Shown: piece after piece, positions 1-15,840 of the stretch
Layout of the letters: each line of letters opens with the position of its first letter
How positions within the stretch are numbered: position 1 is the first letter of the stretch
From: Malus domestica
Lineage: Eukaryota > Streptophyta > Magnoliopsida > Rosales > Rosaceae
Length of the DNA: 64,000 nucleotides
Direction: 5' to 3'
NCBI RefSeq assembly: GCF_042453785.1
Contig: NC_091676.1
Coordinates: 1,805,501-1,869,500, forward strand
Notes under the pieces: model-generated
Databases searched by the model: none
Told to the model about the DNA's origin: nothing
What the model saw: the letters and a program-made list of their open reading frames with translations, nothing else
Translations under genes and position numbers: made by a program

Positions 1-1951
<1,951 letters not shown>

Positions 1952-3549
1952 GGCGTCTGAGGCTGAGAGGGGCAAACAAACAGGTCGTCAAACGTTGGAA
2001 GCTTTTGGAGGCGTTTCGGAGCTGACCGATCGTAATGTCCTCCGGTCCTCTGTGCTGTGATCTTTTATATACTATAAAAAGGTGCAATCTTGGATTCTAT
2101 ATATATTCTCGCGGGGTTGTCAAATTTACTCATCCGATAAGATCGAAGGAAAAAGGAAATACCTTCTTCTTTTTTTTTTTTTTGTAAATATCTCATTTTT
2201 GTAAAAAAATAAAAAATAAAAAAATCTGACAAACATGAATATGTTTGACACGAAAAACCCGAAAGATTGAATCTTCAAGTTAATCACGCAATATAATGTA
2301 GAAAAAAAAAATCAAGAACTCAATAATTTTATCGTGGAATATGATAATATTGGGTTGACAGTTTCTTATAATTTTACCAACAAAGAATACAAATTCAAGT
2401 AATTTATAATTAAGAGTATCTTCAATGCTGAGATACAAAAAACTGACGAATTATATCTCCTTTACCATTTTTTCTTTTTTTTTACAAACGTTAGCGTTAG
2501 TAAGTTAAATTATTAATTATTAAAAAAAAGATCTGATATTTTTTCATCACTGTAGTAAAACGCTATAAACCAATTTGGGTTTACCGTTGACCCTCACCAA
2601 TTTTGGGTCAGGCGAGCAAAATAAATTCCCACCAACGGAAAAACTGGATCATGTGATGGGCAAAATCTCCACATTTCCATGATCCGCATCCCATTCTCAT
2701 AAAAACCGTATCCCATTCCCATAAAACGCTTGGTGAAACAACACGACAGATAAGTCAATTACGCATTGTCATATATTTTAACTTTTCTACACGGCCCGTT
2801 GCAGATTGGACATGGCCGGAAACGCAAGTCCAAAGAATACACAAGTAAAGAAAGAAAACAGAGCACTAGCTCTGGGCAGAAGAAAAGAAAACGAAACACA
2901 CTACAAGTTCAAAAAATTTGAAGCCAACTAAATACATTGAAGCTCCCTATGTCACAAAAATTAATGTATATACTGATGAGTACGTATCCTGGGAGCGTCA
3001 GCAACGACACTAAAACTTCTACGAAAGGGGATAGAGATCAGGCAAAGATACATGTATGAAACCCCGAAAGAACACAGTAAAAAAAGAATCGAAATCAAAT
3101 CGAATACCCTGATCTTGGATAAATGTACAAAAATTATCCAACCTGACCCTATTTGCACTTGCAGATCAAACTCTAACTAATCTACATGCATGGCCAAACC
3201 AGGGTGTGAAAGGAATGTGATCTGTCAGTGCACAGCTTGTCAAATACAGCAGCTGCAGATATGAAACAATGCTCCGTCAAACACCCGGGAAGCTCTTGTG
3301 ATGAAAGGATTCGTGTCTCGCTACCTTGTCTTCTGACATCATATACAAAATTATCCAGCTTCCTCAATGTACGATCCCGGGTAAGTAATTAGGCAAATGT
3401 GACCTCCAACAAATTCCTTGTATCTCCCAAAATTGGTGTATGCCTCTACACGTCAGGACAGAGGGGGGAAAAAATGAAAGAATAGCAACACAAAAGGAGG
3501 GGTCAGCGGTAAGGTGTGCTCACGTGATCACAAGCATCTTCAAGCAAAA
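1952..3549. other. Intergenic, PhyH promoter side and O-fucosyltransferase 3' side
   Basis: No gene recognised. It holds the 5' flank of the PhyH gene, T/A-rich filler with homopolymer runs (for example 2169-2183), and, from about 2940, sequence that is probably the 3' UTR of the O-fucosyltransferase gene. The short open frames here match no family I know. Confidence 0.6.
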
Positions 3550-6500
3550 TCATGTAGCTGATGCTGCTCTTGAACCTTCTGTCTTGTTTGTGCGGCACAT
3601 GCAATCAGGGCACGGGAAGGAATATATCGAGTCATTTGGCCTCTTGAGCTCAAAGCCCTTTGAATCACTATGGGACCTCATGCCAAGCAGGTGACGCTTG
3701 AAAGTCTTCCATCTGAGGAATGAACAACAAAACCAAGTAACGTTACTTCTGTGTATGCTGAAGAATGTTAATAGTGAGGAACGATTTTTCAATATTCATG
3801 TCACCATTGTTGATGACGACTCATTTCATTCTATTTAGTCACTAAAAACTTCACACAAACAGCCAACTATGAACACTTTGGTAACCCTACTGACGTCCAA
3901 CATCATAGGTACACATAGAAATTAAGGAAAAATGAAGTTAAACATTCATCACAAAGTTTACTTTGGTGTCCGAGACATTCATATAACTCAAATGCATGAG
4001 TCCATAATGTATTTTCATCTATTCTTAATCGACTGCTACAGCCAGAACCATAACAACACTTCTCATTTCCTGCCTACTGCCGCAACACCAATAAAAGAAA
4101 GGCCCTGACACAAATATCAGCAAATGTAGCCAAACTTCTAGCTATTTCAATACATACGAAGATGCATTTTTGATGAAACTAAACTAGAGTGGCCCAAACA
4201 GAAACTAAGCTAGCAGCAAAAGAAATGTATACATACCCAATTTTTGGATTATCAAAGAGTAATGCTAGCTTCCGCTTGTCGGGCCTGATAGTCTTTGAGT
4301 GTCCACCATACAAGTATCTTCTGTGTCCGATCAAGAAATGGGGAAAGTTCCCCCCTTGAGTTGTCACAAATACCTCACTATGAAGACAAACAGTGTAATC
4401 TATCGCAGCCATCCTGGAAGAATAATTCTAGTAGCAGTAACTCAAAGTCAGAACAATGGTATTATACCAGACTGCAGAGAGAGTAGAACAAAACAGAATA
4501 AAACTATTTGGACCTTGAATGGAGCAAGCTCTTCATCTGACGCTAGCATCTCTTTTGTCTGCAAATTAGGAAACATTTCCAGTAATGGGGCCATTGTCTT
4601 CTCAGCATTATATATCTTTCCAGATGCCAAATATATAAATGTGTTCTTATCAAAACCCATTCCCCTAAGCATCAAGCCAACCTGATGAGGTGACATAGAA
4701 AAAGAAATAATAAACAATTCATATCAAGAAATACAAAAGAAACTTAAAAAGTCATAAAATCTTTCTGAAGTAAATAATAAACTCAACAAAACGAAAAAAA
4801 AAAAAAAAAAACAGTTGCTAGGGGACCCCAGCTGGCAGATGGCATCATGGCACAATGGCATAGGCTGCCTTGCAATGCAGGTGCCTCCTATTCTGGGTTC
4901 CAATAGAAGAATGACACAATGGATAAGGGAGTGGTAACCATCTCCTATGTTGCTCAACATGAATATGAAATTTACATGCTCAATTGGAATTCAGGCAGAA
5001 CTTTTTTGCCGTTTGTCAATAAGAAGTTCAGTTTGTAATTAAACATGCCATCAAGAACTACCCAAAAGCAAAAGATATACCTCTAAGGGAGTGAGGGGGC
5101 ATTTGCCATTAATCCTGATTGCTCCAGGACGTATAACCCTGCCAGGTTTGGTAAATTTCCCTCTCCAACCTCTTTCCCTTGCTGCTTTCATATCTTCATT
5201 TTCTTGCTCTCCACCATCGAAAACACAGCAAGAGAATGCAACCATGTCCTGCAAATAGGATAGCGGTAGTTCCACTTGAGAAAGAAAGATAATACCTTCT
5301 TCATGAGGTGATAAAAAGGTCAATTACAATGCCACACTTCTAGTTGATCAAGACAAACCTCCTCAAACCGAAGATGAACAGAAATATATTTTCCGCCATA
5401 ATTTGTGCTGCGCTCTTTCATTCTTGCAACCAAAACTTCTCCCAAAGTTAGTATAGGACTTGAAAACTTTAAAGCTTCATAATTTGCCAAGCATCTTAGC
5501 CGTTGGACAGCAGGAGGAGAATCAAATGATAATCGATTTGCAAAAGGAGAAATCCGTATAACCCTGTTTCATCCACAAATATAACCATCATTAAGCATCA
5601 TTTTATATATGCATTGCTTGAAACTTGCCACACCCATTGACAAAATTGATGATGGATATGTCCGATCATAAAAAAGAAATGGAAAATAAGCATCCCTAGA
5701 ATATGCAATGGATATAACAAAGTGTATAACAATCCATATTAGTTCAATGCCGAGAACAAAAACTTTTTAAGTATAGTTACTGGATCTCATTAAAAATAGT
5801 AATAAAACAACATATAAATAATGAATCAATGATTGATGGCCACTAATGAAATTAAGATCAAGAACACAAGTTTATTGCGCCTCAACCCTGGAAACCTCAT
5901 CTGCCAAGCAGAATTTTGATTGATAGAAAACACATAGCCAAAAGTGTCCAACCCAAGAACATCACATTCAGAGGGGCCGGTAGGTCAAGGTTGAAATTTA
6001 AAACCTCTACCTGCACACAAACTATCTAATTTGATGCAAAGTTCCATTTTAGAACAATATTTAGCAGGATGACAAATGCGAAAGTAACTTTAAATAACTA
6101 AAGGCAAATAAAGATTTAAGAATTTCTGACTCACTTTTCTTCAAGTAGCTTTGGGAGAACAGCTTCCTTATAATACACAATGGGTGACCATGCTTTTATT
6201 CTGAAGTTGTAAACATTGGTCATATTGTGGTCAAAGCGTTCCATTAAATATTCAGGAATCTTGTTAACCACGCGGACATCATTTTCCAACATACTGATGA
6301 AATAATCTTCGTCATAAATTTCCCTGAATTTACTGGACAATAGTAAGAAGAAAAAAAAAAAGAAAATCAGAGTCTAGTTATATGAGAATGAAGTACCAAA
6401 TACTATATTCGTACCCATTCAACAGAAACCTCCTAATAAAAACTATGAGGTGATAAGCAAGGTGCAGCACTATAAACAGAATATCTGTAATGCAGTGTTC

Positions 6501-8375
6501 CTGCCAGCCCGAAAGTAAAAAAAAAAAAAAGTTGTATTGCACCTTATGTCAGTTTATTCCTTCTATCTTATCATGTATCTTTACACTTTTATCCCTCCTC
6601 CAGTTTTCTTTTGAGCTGAAGTGTTAACCTGAGTTGAGTTGTATAGGCAACAAACTCAAAACACACACTGTTTCTTGTGAACCTCATATTCTTTTCCCTT
6701 TTTTAATAGGATTATGTACCTCATAATTTGGTTGCAAATTTCAATATACTGAGAAAGTTAATAAACATGGATATTCATGGTTAAGCATTCTGATCCTACA
6801 AACACAACCAAAAAAGAGATAAGTGCTGACAAACCTTGGATCTCTCCAGATGCTATGAAAGTGAAAATTGGGAATTACAAGTGTTGCATTAAGATAGCCT
6901 GCAACGGCAACTGCATTGCATATCTAGAAAGCATCAACAACAACCATGCAGTATGAAGTCAAGAAAGTTGTTATAAGAATGATCTTCCGAATGCAATAGG
7001 CAAAGCACAAGCTTAAACAAGAAAAGAAACGCTCAACAAGACGAGGAGTCAAACTTACTGAAGTCCTCTGCTGATTTAGACCACCATTTGCCTCAATGTA
7101 TATATAACCATTTGACTCAGCCAAACCTACAAGCATAAACAGCATAAACACATTACAAGTTCAGAACTTATAGGAAGATGGAAAGAAACATATAATGCCA
7201 AACTAAAATGTAAAGACAACAAATTTTAATGGTACAGTAGGGAAAAATATCAGAAAGGAAGGCTGTGAATGCATAGAAATTCAAAAAGTGTACTAGCAGC
7301 TATCAATGTATAAAATTGCAAGAACTAGTTGAGGTAACTCGTACCTCCAGAAGATTTGTTTACACACGGTCTCCACTCGCCGCTTCTATGGGAATGTTTC
7401 CATACAGTTGAAATCTACAAAGAATCTGATTGGGTCAGTAAGTAGCATTGCATATGAGGAACCTACTCCCTAGAATTCTAAGTCATAAGCGCATCGAGAG
7501 AATCCAAGATCGATAAGAAATACTTCTTCGTAGCCCAATTCTACACACTGCTTCCCATGTAATAGGGGCAGTATCTCGAAGTTTTTCTGTTCCCGGCATT
7601 TTCTCTTGATGGTGATTTACTTATTTGTTGTATGACCCAAGGTTAAGATGACTAATAGCACGAAATGCAACCGTAATAAGTTCGATTTCAGCATAGTTCA
7701 CCGGAGGATTGCAGTAACTAGCTTGATTATCAATGGCAACTTAGAAGATTGACTGTTCAAATCCATAGTCCATTTACACAGGATTTCAAATCCCTGGGCT
7801 AAATAATAAGGGCGGATTAAGTACTAATCACTAAGCAATTTGGAACGCCCAGCAATCCTATATCCAATGTAATCAATGATTTAAATTTCCTCATTAAATA
7901 ATTATGTAGAATAATAAACAAAACAGCAGGTTCAATGAAATTCGAATTCATGTATTCTGAATGAGATCTCAAACTGTAAATCAGGAAGGAAGGAAGAGAT
8001 GAAACGCACCGCATCGGCGGAGGAGTTATCGGCATCCATTTCGGGGCGGAGCTTGGCGTAGAGTTGGGGGCTGCGGTAGACGGAGCCGGGGGCGAGTCGA
8101 CGTGAGATGACGGGAACGACCTCGAAGGAGACGGAGCCCATGTAGAGGAGCATGCCGGAGATGTAGAGGAGAGGAGCGAATAGGAAGAAGCCCTGGCGGC
8201 GGATTAGAACGGAGAGGAGGTTCCAGACGATGCGCTGGATTAGGGTCCGACCCGGCTGGTTGAACCGACCACCCGCTTTGGAGCGGCCGTGTCGGAACCG
8301 GGGCGAGCGGAGCGGCGAAGTCGGCGGCGATGGGCTGTTGCGTCCGCTACTCGGTAGCCGGTTGTATGGGTGCAT
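3550..8375 (-). CDS. ESMD1: O-fucosyltransferase family protein, ESMERALDA1 type
   Basis: Golgi type II membrane protein of the plant GDP-fucose O-fucosyltransferase family (GT106-like). In Arabidopsis, ESMD1 mutation suppresses the cell-adhesion defect of pectin mutants (established knowledge). Ten exons: 8010-8375, 7345-7414, 7059-7126, 6835-6923, 6135-6332, 5359-5563, 5081-5248, 4514-4681, 4237-4427, 3550-3712. They join in frame to 561 residues, the family's usual length. The N terminus is Pro/Ser-rich ([11 protein letters not shown]), followed by one membrane segment near residues 62-82. The nucleotide-binding stretch ends in HLRFEE at residues 327-332. Other family landmarks are [16 protein letters not shown] (exon 3), [15 protein letters not shown] and [18 protein letters not shown] (exon 9). 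The start is the first ATG of exon 1, and CT/GA runs flank it upstream. The family is certain; the exact orthologue call rests on neighbours and memory of Arabidopsis order. Confidence 0.93.
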
Positions 8376-8391
8376 TGGGATTTCTGCGCTG

Positions 8392-8411
8392 CTCTCTCTC
8401 TCTCTCTCTCT
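8392..8411. repeat. (CT)10 microsatellite in the ESMD1 5' leader
   Basis: Uninterrupted CT run starting 17 bp before the ATG of the minus-strand O-fucosyltransferase gene (GA on the gene's strand). GA-rich leaders are common in plant genes. Confidence 0.85.
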
Positions 8412-8520
8412 GCTACGTCATGTGGCCATCTCTCTCTCCGGTTGTGTTTCTCGTGAATTGGGTTTTCTCAGAAAATGTTGAGAAAAAGTGCACGGAAAAA
8501 AAAATTAGAGAGAGAAAGAA

Positions 8521-8537
8521 GAGAGAGAGAGAGAGAG
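8521..8537. repeat. (GA)n run upstream of ESMD1
   Basis: A second dinucleotide run, GA on the plus strand, about 150 bp upstream of the ESMD1 ATG. With the CT run at 8392-8411 it forms a short inverted polypurine/polypyrimidine pair flanking the probable transcription start. Confidence 0.75.
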
Positions 8538-11470
8538 GGGTTTGTGTTGTCTTGATTTGAACAAAGAAAGAGTTCCGCGTGCACGTGCTTCTCCTCTCAG
8601 GATTGTTAATTTTTCTGATTTGAGTGAGCCTTGGTTGTTAACGAGAACTTTGATGGACGTTGTATAACGTAATCGTGACATTGTGCTAATTTTTATTTTC
8701 TTTTTTAAAAAAAAAAAGGATCAGATGGCTTTTCCACAGCAGATTACCTTTTAGGAGGCAGAAAGACGTACATAGGCATTTTAGTCTTCCTTTAATCATC
8801 ATCGTGCGATTCACTAGCATCATAAATTAAACTCAAAACATAACTTGTGAAATACCTATAATTCGTCTTCTACCACTGAACAACCATATAGTAAATAATA
8901 ATATTGTTTTATTGAATCAGTACTCTACAATAAACGGTACACATGATCTGTCAAAGTTGCTGTTTGGTTGTTGGAAGCGTTTAAGTTGCAAGGAGCCTTG
9001 AATTTTGGAATATTTTCTTATTTTATTTGGATATTACCATTCTCAGTGACAACTAACAACGACGGGCACGCTTCCTTTTGTTTTAAAACAAATTGGCTGT
9101 ATTTGCATCACTTTTCGCCCATGATTCATTCATGTTTGGCAACCATGTGAACACTGCATTTAAAATTTTATTTATTAGTGTGAAGATCAGCGGTGGTTTT
9201 TAATTTAAATCTCGACATTTAGTTAGTTCAAAACATGTTCATCATACGGCCGAGCGAAGCGCACCCGTGTGAAGCAGCCTAGCATCGCGTTAGGTAGGAG
9301 TAGGAGCAGAATGACGGACGATTCCCTCGTCTCTCCCTTTTTGGGGAATGGCTGCAATCACAAGCAAGTGATTGAATGGGTGGGGGGGCTCCAAAAGCAA
9401 GTCTGGATAAGTAGGTGTTTTAGGAGACGGTCTAAATATGGGTCTGATCTAGAAAGAAAATAGAAATCTTAACAAGCCGAATCGAAAAGAGTGACTCTGT
9501 GGTTGCATAATTGTCTTAGTTCTTTATTTTATTTATAATTTTTTTATTAAAATTGTAAATTTAGCTCGACAAGAATTTAGATTATTTTCCTTCGTAATTA
9601 GTTTGTATTGATAAGAATGAATGTCGTAAACCAAGTATCTAAGTTATCTCGATGTATATCATACACTAAAACATGATAAAACTTCGCTTGCACAAGAGCC
9701 AACTCATAAAATTGGGGAATACAAAATCAACATGGACCCCACTAAATCATCTTCATCGCCAGCTTTCGATTTCCAACACGGAAGTTACGGTCCGGAATGT
9801 ATGTACGTTGTTCAACCACAACACATGGCAACTGGAAAGTGACCTCTACCCACGCTTGCACGTCAATGTTACAATCTAATAAGAGTGCATAACAATTTTT
9901 AGTTAATTTTAATACGTGACCAGGGGAAATCAAGTTTGGTGCAAATAGCGGGCGCATTACAAACTGACATAGCCTATAAGCACGACATTAGAAGTGTTTT
10001 AGTATATTCGCTACTATTTGGTACAAGGTCACATTAAACTCGCCCTAAAGATTAGTATTTTAGCTTCAGAAACGAAACAATAATAGGCTCATTTAGAAGT
10101 ACGTTTAAATGACTTAAAACACTTTTAGAGAAAATGTCTTTGAATTTCAAAACCAATTCAAATGCTTCCTGCAAAAAGCATCATTTAATGCTTAGAAGCA
10201 CTTCAAATGCTCTTCCAAGATTGACTATATTTTTACTAAGAATTGGCTTCACAAATATTTTCTTTAAAAGCGCATTCAATCATTTAAAAGCACTTTCCAA
10301 AAAAACTCATCAAATCTATCACTAAGACTAGAAGCTTAAAATGCGCACTAATGTCCCACTTATTACACAAAGAAAGTGGGTTCGACGTTTCAATCAACAC
10401 TAATCATAGAGAAATTCCACAAGACAAATCATCTTCATCGGCGTAAAGTCTGCTACTAAAAATTTGAAAGCTACTGCTCTCACTTGCGACTGTCGACAAA
10501 CAGGCGGTGGACACGGTGGATTCGGCACCACTGCCTAAGCTGGACCATAGTGGGAAGATTTGGCCGCATGGTTATTGCCAAAATAAACCCACAAATTGCG
10601 AGCTAAGACATGATGTTTGCATCAAAAAATCTGTTTCATGATACCTCATTGGAAAATACTGTTCTACATTCCAACTCACACAACACACAACCACATGATT
10701 TGATGATTTCGACTGTGACTGGAAACACCACAAGTGACCACAAACGCAAACACGTTTAAAATGAAACTCAAGAACCCATTAACTTCAAACTCGGATTCTT
10801 TCAGTCATTCGTTTCACATGCAACGAAGATTGACATAACTAAATTATACCGTTTCTAGTTAACAAAACCATACATAGCATATACACATCCATTGTTTAGT
10901 GTCTGGAATGGATTGATAACACACTGTATTCAACATATGTTTTGAAACGAAAATTCAGTCACTTCTACCCTAAGAATTGTCCAATAGAACCCAATCCTAT
11001 GCACCAATCAAATCCATAATGTAAACCATATGAAATGCATTATAAACTGGAAATGCTTCCTTAATGAACAGATGCTGACACATTTGACTAAGAAACTGAA
11101 CGAATTCGAGCAAAGAAAGCAAGGAAAAGGCTAACTACTATGAAATCCATATCCAATCGCTACTTTTGCATATGTTTGGCAACACTCAACCAACTTTTGC
11201 AACAAAGACAACGTGAAACGATCCATGTTTGGAAGCAATGGCAAGTTCACTAATATCCAACAAAGATGATACAAATTGTCTCTACCATTTCAAAACGAAA
11301 TTTAGTTCATAATTTCAAGTGCCGGAAATCGAATCCAAACAGAAGATGGAAAAATAAATAGATAAAGATGCTTCCAAATTAGTTAATTAAAAAGAAAACT
11401 AACATCCCATTAGAACTTCCCAATCCACTGTTTCATCAGCCACATCTGACCGTCAAGTTTTTCTGATGAC

Positions 11471-11977
11471 TCAATCGTGGAGAGTGCCCAAGATGTCTTC
11501 GTCCCTGTATAAATGGAACCTGCAAAACAACCAACCAACCAAAAACCCAAACAAAATATCATAAATCTCAGAAACCCTAATGCACTAAATTACACAAACA
11601 GGGCAGAAACTAGCACAAAAGACGTACTCTTTGTCACCAAGCTTCACTTGGGTGCCGCCATACTCGGGCAAAAGAACTGTATCGCCTTCCTTCACGGCCA
11701 CCGGAATCAGATTCCCGGCCTTGTCCTTGGCTCCTGGTCCCACAGCTACCACCTTCCCTGAGTTTAGCTGCGCCGATTGGACCAATCAAAACCGTTAAAA
11801 TTCAAATCAAGATAAAACCCTAAACCCTAAATACATTTACACCAAGCAAGAAGATGATATCATGAAATTTACCTTGGTGGAGGACTCGGGGAGGAGAATG
11901 CCGGCGGTGGTTTTGGAGGGCGGGATGATTTTCTCGATCAGGACGCGGTTGAGAGTTGGAATCAAACGCCTCGCCAT
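11471..11977 (-). CDS. CPN10: Mitochondrial 10 kDa chaperonin (GroES/Hsp10)
   Basis: Co-chaperonin that caps Hsp60 in the mitochondrial matrix (established for this family). Three exons, 11873-11977, 11628-11767 and 11471-11519, join to 97 residues, the normal Hsp10 length with no added presequence. The protein begins MARRLIPTLNRVLIEKI. It has the mobile-loop region TAGILLPESSTK and the core GKVVAVGPG and GDTVLLPEYGG, and it ends DEDILGTLHD. A plastid Cpn20 is excluded because there is only one GroES unit. The upstream flank has telo-box and Site II-like words. Introns 1 and 2 also contain AAACCCTAA-type words. Confidence 0.96.
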
Positions 11978-12016
11978 TTGGGTGTCTGTTTCTGAAAACA
12001 GCGGAGCTACTGGCTT

Positions 12017-12257
12017 AGGGTTTTGGGGGAAGATGACGATTGCTGATGGTTTAAAGTGAGGGTTTGGAGAGGAGGTGACTGCTTGTTGATCAAGTTCGAG
12101 GGGATAGTGGAAGGTTCTAGGTCTTAGGGTTTTTGGGGTTTTTAGGGTTTTAGGCGTTCGGTGCTGTGGGTCTGGGTCTGATATTGGAGGTCGGGCCCTT
12201 GTTTAGTAATGTAAATAGTCCCATGCTTAGGCCTTGTATGGTAATGAAAATAGCCCA
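12017..12257 (-). promoter_or_regulatory. Telo-box cluster and Site II word upstream of CPN10
   Basis: Upstream of the minus-strand CPN10 gene, AGGGTTT occurs at 12017-12023, 12126-12132 and 12144-12150. AGCCCA at 12252-12257 reads TGGGCT on the gene's strand, a Site II (TCP-binding) word. In plants, telo boxes with Site II words are a known signature of genes for ribosomal and mitochondrial proteins active in dividing cells. The words are visible; their activity is inferred. Confidence 0.5.
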
Positions 12258-13774
12258 ATACTTTTAGGCCTTGTTCGTACTTTTGAGTTTGGTTTCAGTG
12301 TTTGATCAAAAGATAATGTTAAAAAGACCAAATTTTTAAACAAAGCTCAAGTTCATGAGTTCGAGTTACTTTGGAATTTAGGGTTTAGTCCGAGTCATAC
12401 GTAAGCCCACAAACAAAAGTTAAGACCCATGTTCATTTTAATTGGATAAGTAGGGTCCAATCCGACTCACCAAACAAGCCCCTGTATGTTACGGAAACGG
12501 AACCCATAAAATTTGATACATATCTCTTATATTTTGGTTGTATCCAACCAAAGTATCGGATTTGTATATATTTATTACAATCATTATCTCAGCAGTGATT
12601 GTATTAATACATAATATTCACATAAATTAAATTAATCGTTAAATGATTATTATATTAAATACATGTAAGTATTGTGGCCAATTCTCATTGTCTCGTTCTT
12701 AAACTGAACGTTTAAGTTATAGGTATGTGATCGGTTTGCCCTCCCCATCCTTATCCTCACATAATCTCATTCCCATTCTCCGTTCCATTCACCATCGGAA
12801 ATTCCCCATTAAAAACCCGTTTGGGAATCGAAGAACAGATCACTATAAGCAGTAAGTGGAAGAGTCGATCATGGTGCCTTTATTAGAAAACAATGTGAGG
12901 AACTTTTGAGTCTATTCCTTCGAAAAGATACCTCATTTAGGCTTGACAGGCAACTAAAGTTGATCAACATTATCATGCACAGCAGCACAAGTCATTACAA
13001 CCTCACGACCTGACCGACACAAGAATTCCAGGCCACACCTAATGCTCATGGTCACTTCGATCAATCTGCAGCTAAAAGTACTTCATGCATGTAAACTTTT
13101 CCACCACTTATTTGTTTTGTACGAAAACAAAAAAATATATAGAGGACCATAAACTTTATGACTATATAATGGTTGACATACACATACATTAGGTCCCCAT
13201 AAGCATTCTGCAATCCCATTGGTCATTGGCCATGCCACCTCCATGCATACGTGATAGGGTTCGGCGGTTCCCACTGAAAGGGAAGGAGCACATATATTTG
13301 CTTTTTAGGACCATCCCATCTTTCCAGAAAATTTGATCCATGCTTTGTTATCTTGCAAAGACATGCAACTTTTTTTTTTCAGTGTGTGGAGTGTGGTGCT
13401 TATGATTTTCATGCAGATCCTTAGCTTTATTTATTGTTCTCCTCCCCGATCAGAATGTATGGGATGAGTTGCGTGTACAGTTTGTATTTATATTGTTCAA
13501 AGGGGATATGGATGAACATGAACCATTCAACATTGCTTTAATTAAATAGAAAGCCGAACCCACCACTGCCACAGAGAGCTGGACATGATATGCTACCTAA
13601 ATTTTACGGTTTTAGACAATCAAAGCACTCTAGCAAAGATAAGACCCAATTTGACACGACTTCATCACAAGCAATGTCATTCGTAACCTTTCAAAAGCAA
13701 ATTTAAGTGGAACTTGTTAGATATCCGTATTTTCCATCTTATATATTTAAGTTGCTCTAATGGTCCATTATAAA

Positions 13775-14835
13775 ATGACAATAACTACAACAACAAAGTC
13801 TTATCTTACTAAGTGTGGTCCATTGTATGAATCATAGAACGTCATTGTGCTCAATTTTCCGTTAAGTCTTCCGTTAGTTTCAAGTTCCATATCTTTTCTT
13901 AGAATATGTTTCCAAGTCTTCCTAGGTCTTCCCTACCCGTTTTGCCCTGAGGCTCTGTCTCATAATCATATATTCTAACCGAAGCATTTATAGGTCTTTG
14001 GTTTACATGTCCAAATCACCTTACCTGATTTTCTCTTATCTTATCTTCAATTGCGATCACTCATACTTTACCTCGGATATCCTCGTTCTTAATCATGTCA
14101 TTTCTCGTGTGCCCACACATCTAACAAAGCATTTTCATCTTCACTGCCTCATTTTTTGCACATGTTCATAATGAGGGGGGACCGGGTCATGCGACGGATG
14201 CAAGCTAGACTTTTAAGTAAAAAATCCAAGATTTCATAGAAGAAGGAAAAATCGACGTGGTGGATGAACAGGAAGCTCCTAAGAACCCCAACGATAAAAT
14301 GGGAGTTTTTGAGAACCCGCTCCCTAGTCACGCTCTGGTCTCAACATGCTGGGCCGAGGAAGTGTCCGATTTCCAACAGCCCCCTACCATCACTACAATT
14401 AAAGCTCTCAAAATTATGTCTGGCCCTTTGACATCTTATAAAATTTTCTCTTGAGCTTTAGTGGCATACGTCGGTTACAACACCTGATGCACTCTTTTAC
14501 TTTATTCATCCAACTTGTATTCTATAGCTGAGATCTCCAATTCCTTTCTTTTGCAAGATATATCCACTATAGCGAAAGTGCTCACACTGCTCACACTTTG
14601 ATACTTCCTGATCTCCAATTAATCCTCACCCCTACCATTTTGACCCCCATCCTTGCTGAACTTGCACTCCATATACTATGTATTGGACATACTTAAGCAA
14701 AGGCCTTTAAATTTTTCATCAACACTTCCCCACCAAAGGTTAAGCTTCACATTTACTCTATGATCATGTGTTTCATCTATCAACACTATACCATCTGTAA
14801 AAAGTATACATCAAGGAATATAATCTTGAATATAT
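13775..14835 (-). mobile_element. Broken L1-type LINE, reverse transcriptase C-terminal part
   Basis: On the minus strand the sequence encodes pieces of the C-terminal end of a plant LINE reverse transcriptase: MCGHTRND then NEDIRGKV (about 14065-14125), a WFGHVQRRP-like stretch near 14000, and, further upstream, sequence matching the region after the catalytic FADD box (about 14460-14830). It has several stops and frame breaks, no 5' part and no clear poly-A tail. A stretch of roughly 200 bp around 14170-14370 does not match the LINE pattern and may be a later insertion. It is old and inactive. Confidence 0.75.
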
Positions 14836-15840
14836 CATGTTATAACAGGATAAGAACAAACTTTATAGGTATCGACGAGTTTAGGTTTTATGCGCTTGTT
14901 ATCCGCGTTTAGGGTTTTGGATTCTCCAGCTGGAATTGGATTATACTGTTGTGTCCTTATGACAAATACGTAATCAAACTAATCATCATCCAGTGTAATG
15001 ACTTGTGAGGTCATTCACTTTCAACTGTACGTGTTCCAAAAACTTTGGTGACTCGTGGTTTCTGAAGCTTCCTATGGCTAATAATGCTAGGGTTGGCTAA
15101 GAATCTTAATCGAGGGCTGGCTTAGCACACAAGATCACCGAAGGGAATTGAATAATATGGTATAGGAGAACCATATGGTGTGTTTGATGAACTAAAGCAT
15201 GATCATGATTTCCTGATTGAAAATTTTTATAGGTGGAATTTACTCGGTTTCCATGTTGATCCATCTCCTTCAACGGTTTGACTGATGATGTGAGAATCCT
15301 GCAATACATCAATTTATGATATCAACGACTTAATTTAACAATTTAATGTACGTTGAAGAATTTAAAAGAAAGTTAACGAATGAATATGAGATACTTAAAA
15401 GATAATATATTTAATGCAAGACTCCAAACTTAGATACAAGACGACAAACATATCGTAATGATTAACTAGTTTAGCATGCATCTAAATTTTTCCTCGTTTA
15501 AGAAATGAAAAATTAGAATTTTGTCCCAACGCCAATATATAGGTATGTCACCTTCACACCTTTGTGTGCTGCCTTATTACAAGAGAGATTTTTCAGCGTG
15601 TTGAGAACACGATCGATACATTAAGTGACATAATACAAATGGATTAATACTTAAAAAAAAAATTTCTAACCATTTGTATATTATGATAGTTGGCATATCG
15701 AGCCATGCTTCCGACTCACTAAAATATTTCTCTTATAAGAAGATCCTGCACTTCTTTTGAGGTGTATGGGTCCTCTCTCATGTAGCGGAATCTACCTTTC
15801 AAAGTGATTAGTCAAATATGGAAAGTAACCTGATTATCTA

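Larger units (their letters stand above)
8376..11470. other. Intergenic between ESMD1 and CPN10
   Basis: About 3.1 kb with no recognised gene. Around 10087-10325 there is a stretch built from repeated AAAGCACTT/AAGTGCTT-like words that may be an old MITE, but I cannot fix its ends. Sequence from about 11100 to 11470 is probably the 3' UTR of CPN10. The rest is A/T-rich and shows nothing I can name. Confidence 0.5.
11978..15840. other. Gene-poor stretch upstream of CPN10
   Basis: No protein-coding gene recognised. It contains the CPN10 5' flank (to about 12450), A/T-rich filler, the broken LINE at 13775-14835, and unassigned sequence up to the tRNA. Confidence 0.6.

Noticed and set aside
4800-4960. 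Possible tRNA-derived SINE in an ESMD1 intron (GGGTTCCAATAG, poly-A beside it)
   Set aside because: The B-box likeness is weak and no A box at the right spacing, tail or target duplication could be confirmed.
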